From assembly GCA_945971355.1 (NCBI GenBank), contig CAMFPD010000012.1, positions 1 through 22,073 on the forward strand: a stretch of 22,073 nucleotides of DNA. Reading direction: 5' to 3'. A program made the translations under genes and the position numbers. The stretch's first letter is position 1; the number at the start of each line of letters is the position of its first letter. A model generated the notes under the pieces. It did not search any database and was not told the origin of the DNA. It was given only the letters and a program-made list of their open reading frames with translations. The stretch comes from an uncultured Lachnobacterium sp. GTDB taxonomy: Bacteria; Bacillota; Clostridia; Lachnospirales; Lachnospiraceae. This document shows positions 1 through 6,547 of the stretch, piece after piece.

Positions 1-199
1 CACTGTACATAGATATGTTAAGCCAGGTGGAACATTGGTATACAGTACATGTACTATTGATAAGATGGAGAATGAGGATAATGTCAGATGGTTTGCTGAC
101 AAATATCCACAGTTCGTTTTGAAAGAGGAAAGGCAGCTGCTCCCAGGAGAAGTGGGAGGAGATGGATTTTTCCTCGCAAAGTTTATCAGGGAGCGATAA
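1..199 (+). CDS. rsmB: 16S rRNA m5C967 methyltransferase RsmB, C-terminal end (partial)
   Basis: Only the last 65 codons are present; the gene enters from the left edge in the frame starting at base 2. The translation contains KPGGTLVYSTCT, the conserved cysteine-containing motif near the C-terminus of RsmB/NOP2-type RNA m5C methyltransferases, then the typical tail GEVGGDGFFLAKFIRER, in which GDGFF is a family hallmark. These enzymes use S-adenosylmethionine to methylate a cytosine of 16S rRNA. The TAA stop (197-199) overlaps the rlmN ATG by one base, so the two rRNA methyltransferase genes are translationally coupled. The catalytic and AdoMet-binding parts lie outside the window, so the rsmB assignment rests on the tail and on the standard rsmB-rlmN-prpC-prkC order. 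Confidence 0.88.
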   Translation, partial: TVHRYVKPGGTLVYSTCTIDKMENEDNVRWFADKYPQFVLKEERQLLPGEVGGDGFFLAKFIRER

Positions 200-1242
200 T
201 GAACGAGAAAATAGATATAAAGTCAATGAATCTGGCTGAACTCAAGGACTTCATGGTTGAAATCGGAGAGAAGCCATTTAGGGCAAAACAGATATACGAA
301 TGGCTGCATGTAAAACAAGTGGAAAGCTTTGACGAGATGACTAACATTTCAAAAAAAATGATAGAGAGTCTTAAAGAGAGGTGTGAACTCATATCCTTGA
401 AGAAGGAGGAGGTTCAGATTTCAAAGCTTGATGGCACCAGAAAATACCTTTTTGCCTTATTGGATGGTAATGTGATAGAGAGCGTTCTCATGAGATATAA
501 GCATGGTAATTCTGTGTGCATATCTTCTCAGGTTGGATGTCGTATGGGATGCAAGTTCTGTGCTTCAACACTTGATGGATTAGTGAGAGGGCTGAAACCA
601 TCTGAGATGGTAGACCAGATATATAAAATTGGAAATGATATTGGAGAGAGAATCTCAAATGTTGTGGTTATGGGAACAGGAGAACCTATGGATAACTTTG
701 ATAATCTGTTAAAGTTTATAGAACTTCTCACAGATGAGAATGGACTTAACATAAGTCAGAGAAATCTAACAGTCTCAACCTGTGGTATTGTTCCGAGAAT
801 AAGAGAGCTTGCTGATAAAAAGCTTTCAATCACACTTGCATTATCACTTCATGCATCAAACCAAAATAAGAGAAAGGCTCTTATGCCAGTTGCAAACAGT
901 TATGATATCAATGAGGTTGTAGATGCCTGCAAATATTATTTTGAACAGACTGGCCGCAGAATAACCTTTGAGTATAGTCTGGTTGGAGGAGTAAATGATT
1001 CCGATGAGGATGCAGCAGAGCTTTCTGCGCTTGTGAAAGGAATCAACTGTCATATTAATCTTATTCCAGTGAATCCAATAAAGGAAAGAGATTTTGTATC
1101 ATCGAATACAAAGGTTGTGACAGCTTTTAAGAATAAGCTTGAGAAGAATGGTATAAATGCTACAGTTCGCCGTTCATTAGGTGAGGATATAGATGGAGCC
1201 TGTGGACAGTTGAGACGTAAGCATATCAATAAAGAGGCTTAA
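199..1242 (+). CDS. rlmN: Dual-specificity 23S rRNA/tRNA adenine-C2 methyltransferase RlmN
   Basis: A 347-residue radical-SAM enzyme of normal family length. It methylates C2 of A2503 in 23S rRNA and, in studied homologues, A37 in some tRNAs. The radical-SAM cluster motif CxxxCxxC is at Cys114, Cys118 and Cys121 (GCRMGCKFC), and the SAM-contacting MGTGEPMDN lies at about 158-166. The C-terminal GACGQLR holds Cys335, the family's second catalytic cysteine. The paired position near the start of the core is also conserved in context, so the protein looks intact. The ATG overlaps the rsmB stop codon (TAATG), which argues for coupled translation and fixes the start. The downstream neighbour prpC has its own candidate promoter after a 105-bp gap. 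Confidence 0.96.
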   Translation: MNEKIDIKSMNLAELKDFMVEIGEKPFRAKQIYEWLHVKQVESFDEMTNISKKMIESLKERCELISLKKEEVQISKLDGTRKYLFALLDGNVIESVLMRYKHGNSVCISSQVGCRMGCKFCASTLDGLVRGLKPSEMVDQIYKIGNDIGERISNVVVMGTGEPMDNFDNLLKFIELLTDENGLNISQRNLTVSTCGIVPRIRELADKKLSITLALSLHASNQNKRKALMPVANSYDINEVVDACKYYFEQTGRRITFEYSLVGGVNDSDEDAAELSALVKGINCHINLIPVNPIKERDFVSSNTKVVTAFKNKLEKNGINATVRRSLGEDIDGACGQLRRKHINKEA

Positions 1243-1264
1243 TAGAAGCTTAAGATGTAAAAAC

Positions 1265-1293
1265 TTGTTCTTTTTACCGTGTTATGATAAAAT
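1265..1293 (+). promoter_or_regulatory. Candidate sigma-70/sigma-A promoter for prpC-prkC
   Basis: TTGTTC (1265-1270) is followed after exactly 17 bases by TAAAAT (1288-1293), within the 105-bp gap between rlmN and prpC. It would start transcription about 50 bases before the prpC ATG. The -35 box matches consensus weakly and the -10 box moderately, and the AT-rich background makes chance matches common. Confidence 0.4.
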
Positions 1294-1347
1294 GCACAAG
1301 GAAATAAACAAAAGAAGAATACTAATTGTGAGAAAGGAAATAGCTAG

Positions 1348-2070
1348 ATGAAGACCTTTTCCATTACGGATACGGGTGTTGCTCGCGAGACGAATCAGGA
1401 TTATTTCTTTGCGACAGACACAAATCTGGGAAATCTTCCAAATCTATTTATCGTTGCAGACGGAATGGGTGGCCATAAGGCTGGAGATTATGCATCAAGA
1501 CATACTATAGAGAGAACTGTTGCGTCTATATCGAGAAATAGCAATGATGAACCAGTGACCATCATACAAGAGGCAATCAGCAAGGCAAATGAACTGCTGG
1601 TGGCCGAATCAAATGAGGACGAGACCAAAAGTGGTATGGGAACTACTCTGGTTATTGCAACTCTTATTGGTAATAAGCTTATAGTTGCCAATGTTGGTGA
1701 CAGCAGGCTTTATGTTATTGGTAATACTGTCCGTCAGATTACAAGGGATCATTCTCTTGTAGATGAGATGGTCAGACTTGGTGAGATTGACCCTTCAGAG
1801 GCAAGATTGCATCCGGATAAGAATATTATTACCAGAGCAATTGGAGCACAGAAGAACGTAAAGGCGGACTTCTTTGAGGTTGAGCTTGCGAAGGATGATT
1901 ATGTGATTATGTGCACAGATGGACTTACCAACATGGTAAAGGATGAAGAAATTCTTGATATTGTGCGTATTAATAAAGAGCCTGAGGCTATTGCAGAAAA
2001 GCTTGTAAAGCTTGCAAATGATAATGGTGGACGGGACAATATTACAGTTACGATTATAAAACCATTTTAA
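1348..2070 (+). CDS. prpC: PP2C-family Ser/Thr protein phosphatase (PrpC/Stp)
   Basis: A 240-residue PPM/PP2C phosphatase that removes phosphate from Ser/Thr residues placed by the neighbouring PASTA kinase. The family motifs appear in order: ETNQDYF with metal Asp18, VADGMGGHKAG with Asp38-Gly39, SGMGTT at 96-100, ANVGDSRLY at 114-122, RDHSLVDEMVRLGEI at 133-147, TRAIG at 162-166, MCTDGL with Asp191, and GGRDNIT with Asp230. All metal-binding aspartates are present, so it should be active, and no membrane segment is seen, so it should be cytosolic. The start follows a GAAAGGAA ribosome site. The gene lies 12 bases before prkC, the usual phosphatase-kinase pairing in Firmicutes, where the pair tunes cell-wall growth, translation and dormancy. 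Confidence 0.95.
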   Translation: MKTFSITDTGVARETNQDYFFATDTNLGNLPNLFIVADGMGGHKAGDYASRHTIERTVASISRNSNDEPVTIIQEAISKANELLVAESNEDETKSGMGTTLVIATLIGNKLIVANVGDSRLYVIGNTVRQITRDHSLVDEMVRLGEIDPSEARLHPDKNIITRAIGAQKNVKADFFEVELAKDDYVIMCTDGLTNMVKDEEILDIVRINKEPEAIAEKLVKLANDNGGRDNITVTIIKPF

Positions 2071-2082
2071 TGAGGTGAAAGA

Positions 2083-4188
2083 ATGTTAAAAGTTGGCATG
2101 TTTTTGGCAGATAGATATGAAATACTGGGCAAAGTCGGTGCAGGCGGAATGTCTGATGTGTATAAGGCAAAGGACCATATACTCAGCAGAATAGTTGCAA
2201 TAAAAGTGCTTAAGACAGAGTTTTCAGAGGATCGTACTTTTGTGACAAAATTCCGTACAGAAGCTCAGTCAGCAGCAGTTTTGGAGCACCCAAATATTGT
2301 AAATATATATGATGTTGGAAGCGAAGAAGGACTGTACTATATCGTTATGGAGTATGTTGAGGGCATTACTCTTAAGACATACATTGAGAAGAAAGGGCAG
2401 CTTTCTTTTAAGGAATCTGCAAGTATTGCAATCCAGGTGGCAAGAGGTATTGATGCTGCACATGGGAAAAACATAATTCACAGAGATATTAAGCCACAGA
2501 ATATCATGATTTCTACTGATGGTAAGGTAAAGGTTACTGACTTTGGTATTGCTAAGGCAGCATCCTCTAATACAATCAGCTCAGATGTTATGGGCTCAGT
2601 TCATTATGCATCACCTGAACAGGCGAGAAATGGATTTATTGACGCAAGAAGTGATGTTTATTCACTTGGTATCGTTATGTATGAGATGATAACAGGTCGT
2701 GTACCATTTGATGGGGAGACAACTGTTGCAGTGGCAATACAGCATCTTCAGGAGGAGATTGTAAAGCCATCTGTATATGCTCCTAATATACCTGTGAGCT
2801 TTGAGGGAATTATTCTTAAGTGTACACAGAAAACTCCTGATCGCAGGTATCAGAGTATGAGTGAGCTTTTGAATGACTTGAGACACTCACTCACTAATCC
2901 TGATGAAAACTTTGTTGTTATCACTCCTATTATTGATAATAGTAAGACAAAGATTATTGATGAGGACGATTTAAAGACAATTAATGAGAAAGGCTTTGCT
3001 CAAGAAGAGAATGAGCCAGAAATAAATCATATACATGATAATGAATTGGATTCAGATGACGTGGATGATGATGACGAGGACGCTATCTTAAATCCTAAGA
3101 TGGATAAAGCGGTAACTATAATGGGAATTGTTACTGCTGTAATCATTGTTATAGTTGTTTTATATCTTATAGGAAGTATTTTCGGACTCTTTAAGTTTGG
3201 CTCTTCAAAATCAACTGAGGCAAATACTGAGACAGAAACTGAGACAGAAACTGAGACAGAAACAGAGACTGAGACAGAAATTGATGTTGTCAGTATCGTA
3301 GGATTATCCCTTGAGGATGCCGAGGCAAAGCTTAGAGAACAGGGACTTACAATGATTGTATCAGGAAAGCAGGAATCAGATAAAGTAGATGGTACTGTTC
3401 TCTCACAGGATCCTGTAGAAGGCAGCAAGGTGGCAGCAAATTCAACTGTCAATGTTGTTGTGGCTGGTAAGGATGAGGAAGAAGAAGAAGAGTTTGATGT
3501 GCCTAGCGTTGTAGGAAAGGGCAAGGATGAGGCAAAAAGTGCTATTGAAGCAGCTGGATTAAAGTACGATTATGCATACCAGACTAATGACAGTGTAGCT
3601 GTTGATGTGGTAATCTCTCAGACTCCTAGCTCAGGAAAGGTCAAAAAGGGAGATACGGTTAAGGTAGTGCTCAGTCAGGGCGAAGAGTCGAAAACTGTTC
3701 CAAATGTAGTAGGTGCCACTGAGGAGATGGCTAGGTCAACAATTGCCAATGCAGGATTAAATTATGCTCTGGAATATGAGTACAGTGATACTGTTGCAAA
3801 GGGAAATGTTATCAGCCAGAATGTGGATGCTGGTAAAACTGTTGCGCCTAAGACAACAGTTACAATTACTATAAGTCAGGGAAGCAGTACAAAGTATTAT
3901 TCGTTCAGTTATACTTTGAAATATGAGTTAGGTCATGAGGTGCAGGCGGATGAGACTACCGGTACACCAGCTAAGACAGTAACAGCATTTGCGGCAATTC
4001 TGAAGGATGGAAGCGGAAATGCCATTGAGGGAGCGTCATGGCAGAGTGCAATTACTTCAAATGATTCATATAACATGACAGCAAACAATATTCCAAATGC
4101 TACATCAGGAAATTTGGTTGTAACATGGACATATTCTGATGGAACAACAGAGGATCAGACAATTGGTGTTTCGTTTAGTGCACAGTAA
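2083..4188 (+). CDS. prkC: PASTA-domain Ser/Thr protein kinase (PrkC/PknB type)
   Basis: A 701-residue membrane kinase. The cytosolic kinase domain (about 11-270) has a glycine loop GAGGMSDVY, Lys41, the alpha-C Glu60, catalytic HRDIKPQN at 133-140, DFG at 153-155 and SPEQ at 178-181. An acidic juxtamembrane stretch (about 310-334) leads to one transmembrane helix (about 343-370). Outside the cell is a pure Thr-Glu linker (382-399), three PASTA repeats (about 403-462, 472-533 and 538-600) and a roughly 97-residue beta-rich tail of unclear type. PASTA repeats bind muropeptide or peptidoglycan fragments in studied homologues, so this protein probably signals cell-wall state. The GAGGTGA ribosome site is correctly spaced from the ATG. 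The three PASTA repeats match many Firmicutes, but the extra C-terminal domain is not universal. Confidence 0.95.
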   Translation: MLKVGMFLADRYEILGKVGAGGMSDVYKAKDHILSRIVAIKVLKTEFSEDRTFVTKFRTEAQSAAVLEHPNIVNIYDVGSEEGLYYIVMEYVEGITLKTYIEKKGQLSFKESASIAIQVARGIDAAHGKNIIHRDIKPQNIMISTDGKVKVTDFGIAKAASSNTISSDVMGSVHYASPEQARNGFIDARSDVYSLGIVMYEMITGRVPFDGETTVAVAIQHLQEEIVKPSVYAPNIPVSFEGIILKCTQKTPDRRYQSMSELLNDLRHSLTNPDENFVVITPIIDNSKTKIIDEDDLKTINEKGFAQEENEPEINHIHDNELDSDDVDDDDEDAILNPKMDKAVTIMGIVTAVIIVIVVLYLIGSIFGLFKFGSSKSTEANTETETETETETETETETEIDVVSIVGLSLEDAEAKLREQGLTMIVSGKQESDKVDGTVLSQDPVEGSKVAANSTVNVVVAGKDEEEEEEFDVPSVVGKGKDEAKSAIEAAGLKYDYAYQTNDSVAVDVVISQTPSSGKVKKGDTVKVVLSQGEESKTVPNVVGATEEMARSTIANAGLNYALEYEYSDTVAKGNVISQNVDAGKTVAPKTTVTITISQGSSTKYYSFSYTLKYELGHEVQADETTGTPAKTVTAFAAILKDGSGNAIEGASWQSAITSNDSYNMTANNIPNATSGNLVVTWTYSDGTTEDQTIGVSFSAQ
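3226..3279 (+). repeat. In-frame 12-bp tandem repeat encoding a (Thr-Glu)n linker in prkC
   Basis: The unit ACTGAGACAGAA occurs three times in a row (3226-3261), then a 6-base partial unit ACAGAG, then a fourth full unit (3268-3279). It encodes nine Thr-Glu pairs directly after the membrane helix of PrkC. Because units are 6 or 12 bases, gain or loss of copies would change linker length without a frameshift. Confidence 0.9.
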
Positions 4189-4200
4189 ATAAGGGAATAC

Positions 4201-5079
4201 ATGCAGGGAAAGATTGTAAAAGGAATTTCCGGTTTCTACTACGTTCACGTAGAAGGAACCGGAATTTATGAATGTAAGGCAAAGGGTGCCTTTAGAAAAC
4301 AAAAGATTAAACCACTTGTTGGAGATCAGGTTGAGATAGCAGTTCTAAACGAGGCGGAGAAACTTGGAAATGTTGAAGAAATATTGCCAAGAAAGAATGA
4401 ACTTATCAGGCCTGCTGTTTCCAATATAGATATGGCACTTGTTATTTTTGCGGCAGCAAAACCAGATCCTAATTTCAATTTGCTGGATAGATTCTTGTGT
4501 ATGATGGAATTTCAAAAGGTTCCAGTTACAATATGCTTCAACAAGACAGATTTGGTTGATGATGCAGTGATAGAAGAGTATCGTGCAATTTATGAGCCGG
4601 CAGGATACAAGGTTATGACCACATGCACTAAAACTGGAGAGGGTGTCAGCGAGGTTAAGTCCCTTTTGAAGGGGAAGACTACCACTGTGGCAGGCCCATC
4701 TGGTGTTGGCAAGTCATCACTGATAAATGCATTACAGTCAGATGTTAGGATGCAGACTGGTGTGATAAGTGATAAAATAGACAGGGGAAAACATACCACA
4801 CGCCATTCGGAGATTATTCCTGTGATGGAGAATTCTTATATTATGGATACACCGGGATTTAGTTCAATGGATGTGCCAGGCTTTGAGAAGGAAGATTTGT
4901 GGACATGTTTCCCAGAGTTCAGAGAATATGAACCATATTGTAAATTTCAGGGATGCAGCCACATTAATGAGCCGAATTGTGGAGTGAAGGATGCATTGAG
5001 TGAGGGCAAGATAAGTTCGGTCAGATATGAAAACTACAAGCTTTTGTATGAGGAACTTAAGAATATTAAAAAGTATTAA
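4201..5079 (+). CDS. rsgA: Ribosome small-subunit-dependent GTPase RsgA (YloQ)
   Basis: A 292-residue GTPase that helps late maturation of the 30S subunit. The G motifs are circularly permuted, the signature of this family: G4 NKTD (114-117) comes first, then G1 GPSGVGKS (165-172), G2 GKHTT (196-200) and G3 DTPG (216-219). The N-terminal 70 residues form the usual OB fold. The C-terminal zinc site is intact with Cys247, Cys252, His254 and Cys260 (CKFQGCSHINEPNC). The start lies 12 bases after the prkC stop, so it is in the same transcript. The prkC-rsgA-rpe-thiN order is conserved in Firmicutes. Confidence 0.97.
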   Translation: MQGKIVKGISGFYYVHVEGTGIYECKAKGAFRKQKIKPLVGDQVEIAVLNEAEKLGNVEEILPRKNELIRPAVSNIDMALVIFAAAKPDPNFNLLDRFLCMMEFQKVPVTICFNKTDLVDDAVIEEYRAIYEPAGYKVMTTCTKTGEGVSEVKSLLKGKTTTVAGPSGVGKSSLINALQSDVRMQTGVISDKIDRGKHTTRHSEIIPVMENSYIMDTPGFSSMDVPGFEKEDLWTCFPEFREYEPYCKFQGCSHINEPNCGVKDALSEGKISSVRYENYKLLYEELKNIKKY

Positions 5080-5088
5080 GGAGATAAT

Positions 5089-5742
5089 ATGAACTGTTTA
5101 TCACCATCAATCTTATCAGCGGATTATACTATACTTGGAGAACAGATTAAAAAAATGGACGAGGCGGGAGCACAGTATGTGCATATCGATGTAATGGATG
5201 GTCAGTTTGTTCCAAGTATTTCAATTGGATTGCCGGTTATTAAGACCATTAGAAAATGTACGGACAGAATTTTTGATGTACATCTTATGATAGAGGAGCC
5301 TATTCGCTACATAGATGAATTTGCTGATGCAGGAGCTGATATCATTACAGTACATGCAGAGAGCTGTAAGCATCTGGACAGAACAATAGATGCCATAAAG
5401 GAGAAGGGAATAATTGCTGGAGTTGCACTGAATCCTGCAACACCTTTGTCCGCCATTGAGTATGTACTTCCGAAGGTGGATATGGTTCTTGTCATGACAG
5501 TTAATCCAGGCTTTGGAGGACAGAAGCTGATTCCATATACAGTGGACAAGGTCAGAGATTTGAAGAAGCTCATTCAAAGTACAGGAAATAAGGTTGATAT
5601 TGAAGTTGATGGAGGGATTAACCTGAATAATGTGAGAGAGGTAATGGAGGCAGGAGCTAATATAATTGTAGCTGGAAGTGCTGTATTTAATGGAGATATC
5701 GAGAATAATGTTAAGAGTTTTCTTGATATATTAAATAGTTAG
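5089..5742 (+). CDS. rpe: Ribulose-phosphate 3-epimerase
   Basis: A 217-residue TIM-barrel enzyme interconverting ribulose 5-phosphate and xylulose 5-phosphate in the pentose phosphate pathway. Motifs: LSPSILSADY at the N-terminus, VHIDVMDGQFVPS with metal ligands His32 and Asp34, DVHLMIEEP with His65, VNPGFGGQ at 138-145 (phosphate loop), and VDGGIN with catalytic Asp174. Length and motifs are complete. It sits 9 bases after rsgA with a GGAGA ribosome site, in the middle of the housekeeping operon. Confidence 0.97.
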   Translation: MNCLSPSILSADYTILGEQIKKMDEAGAQYVHIDVMDGQFVPSISIGLPVIKTIRKCTDRIFDVHLMIEEPIRYIDEFADAGADIITVHAESCKHLDRTIDAIKEKGIIAGVALNPATPLSAIEYVLPKVDMVLVMTVNPGFGGQKLIPYTVDKVRDLKKLIQSTGNKVDIEVDGGINLNNVREVMEAGANIIVAGSAVFNGDIENNVKSFLDILNS

Positions 5743-5753
5743 GGGGGTATAGA

Positions 5754-6401
5754 ATGAAATATTTAATTGTTACAGGCGGGGCACTTGATGAAAAGTTTGT
5801 CGTAGATGTAATAAAAAATGGCGGTTATGAGGTTATTATTGCTGTGGATAGTGGTATGGATTTCTGTTATAACAGCAATATTATGCCTGATGTAATTGTT
5901 GGAGATTTTGATTCTGTTGGAATAGAAGCACTGACTTTCTTTCAGAGTCAGGAGCAGATGGATATCCACAAACTAAATCCTGAAAAGGATGATACTGATA
6001 CAGAGTATGCCCTCCGTTTTGCTATTGAAAGAGGTGCTACAAGGGTTACAGTTTTGGGTGGAACAGGAAGCAGAATTGACCATGTTCTTGGTAACATTTC
6101 CTTGCTTGGTGTAGGAATGGAAAATAATGTTTTTGTGGAATTGTTAGATGCTCACAATAAAATCAGAATGATTAATAGCAGCCTTACTATTAAGAAAGAG
6201 GAATGCTTTGGAAAATATATGTCTATTTGTCCGATTTCTGAAAAAGTTGTTGGAGTTACAATCACTGGAGTGAAATATCCGCTGGATAATTATGATATGT
6301 ACGGCTTTAATACACTGGGAATTTCTAATGAAATTGTGGATGATGAGGCTACGATTTCTATTAAGGATGGAATATTATTGGTTATTGAATCGAATGACTA
6401 G
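5754..6401 (+). CDS. thiN: Thiamine pyrophosphokinase
   Basis: A 215-residue enzyme that transfers pyrophosphate from ATP to thiamine, giving thiamine diphosphate. Motifs: AVDSGMDF (about 30-37), VGDFDS (49-54), KDDTDTEYAL (78-87, acidic metal/ATP site) and LGGTGSRIDHVLGNI (101-115). The C-terminal half is the beta-rich thiamine-binding domain. It starts 11 bases after rpe behind a run of six G residues (AGGGGGG) that serves as the ribosome site. It is the last gene of the operon; a strong terminator follows within about 10 bases. No TPP riboswitch is visible, and none would be expected inside this housekeeping transcript. Confidence 0.94.
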   Translation: MKYLIVTGGALDEKFVVDVIKNGGYEVIIAVDSGMDFCYNSNIMPDVIVGDFDSVGIEALTFFQSQEQMDIHKLNPEKDDTDTEYALRFAIERGATRVTVLGGTGSRIDHVLGNISLLGVGMENNVFVELLDAHNKIRMINSSLTIKKEECFGKYMSICPISEKVVGVTITGVKYPLDNYDMYGFNTLGISNEIVDDEATISIKDGILLVIESND

Positions 6402-6411
6402 CATTAGTATA

Positions 6412-6442
6412 AGAGATCTTGAATTTTTCAAGGTCTCTTTTT
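6412..6442 (+). terminator. Rho-independent terminator after thiN
   Basis: AGAGATCTTGA (6412-6422) pairs with TCAAGGTCTCT (6428-6438) through a 5-base loop, with one G-U wobble, and a T-run follows. It closes the rsmB-to-thiN operon and separates it from the phosphorylase genes. Confidence 0.9.
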
Positions 6443-6454
6443 GTTTATTCAATG

Positions 6455-6495
6455 ATGTCACGAAATTGATATTTTCGTATTAGTTTTTGTATAAC
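6455..6495 (+). promoter_or_regulatory. Promoter with shared operator block upstream of the phosphorylase operon
   Basis: A -35 box TTGATA (6466-6471) and a -10 box TATAAC (6490-6495) are 18 bases apart. The -35 box is embedded in ATGTCACGAAATTGATAT and continues in TTT (block 6455-6475), which recurs with two changes before the sugar transporter at 12559-12579, also with an 18-base spacer to the -10. Here the block also carries an inverted repeat, ACGAAA (6460-6465) and TTTCGT (6473-6478), around TTGATAT. Repetition at two co-functional operons supports a regulatory role. The binding protein is inferred, not shown. Confidence 0.6.
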
Positions 6496-6547
6496 ATACT
6501 CGTAGAATATTTTATATTAGTGGAAAATATCAAGGAGAGTGCAAGAA

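Noticed and set aside
3027..3524. 165-codon minus-strand frame rich in Ser-Val repeats within prkC
   Set aside because: The SVSVSV pattern is simply the antisense reading of the Thr-Glu repeat.
5221..5577. 118-codon open frame on the minus strand inside rpe, and similar antisense frames in other genes
   Set aside because: These are shadows of well-supported genes, without ribosome sites or recognisable domains.
5743..5753. TPP riboswitch before thiN
   Set aside because: Only 11 bases separate rpe and thiN, and no TPP-aptamer motifs are present.
6539..6547. GTG start for the first GH94 gene
   Set aside because: It touches the ribosome site with no spacing; ATG at 6548 is well spaced and begins with the family N-terminus.
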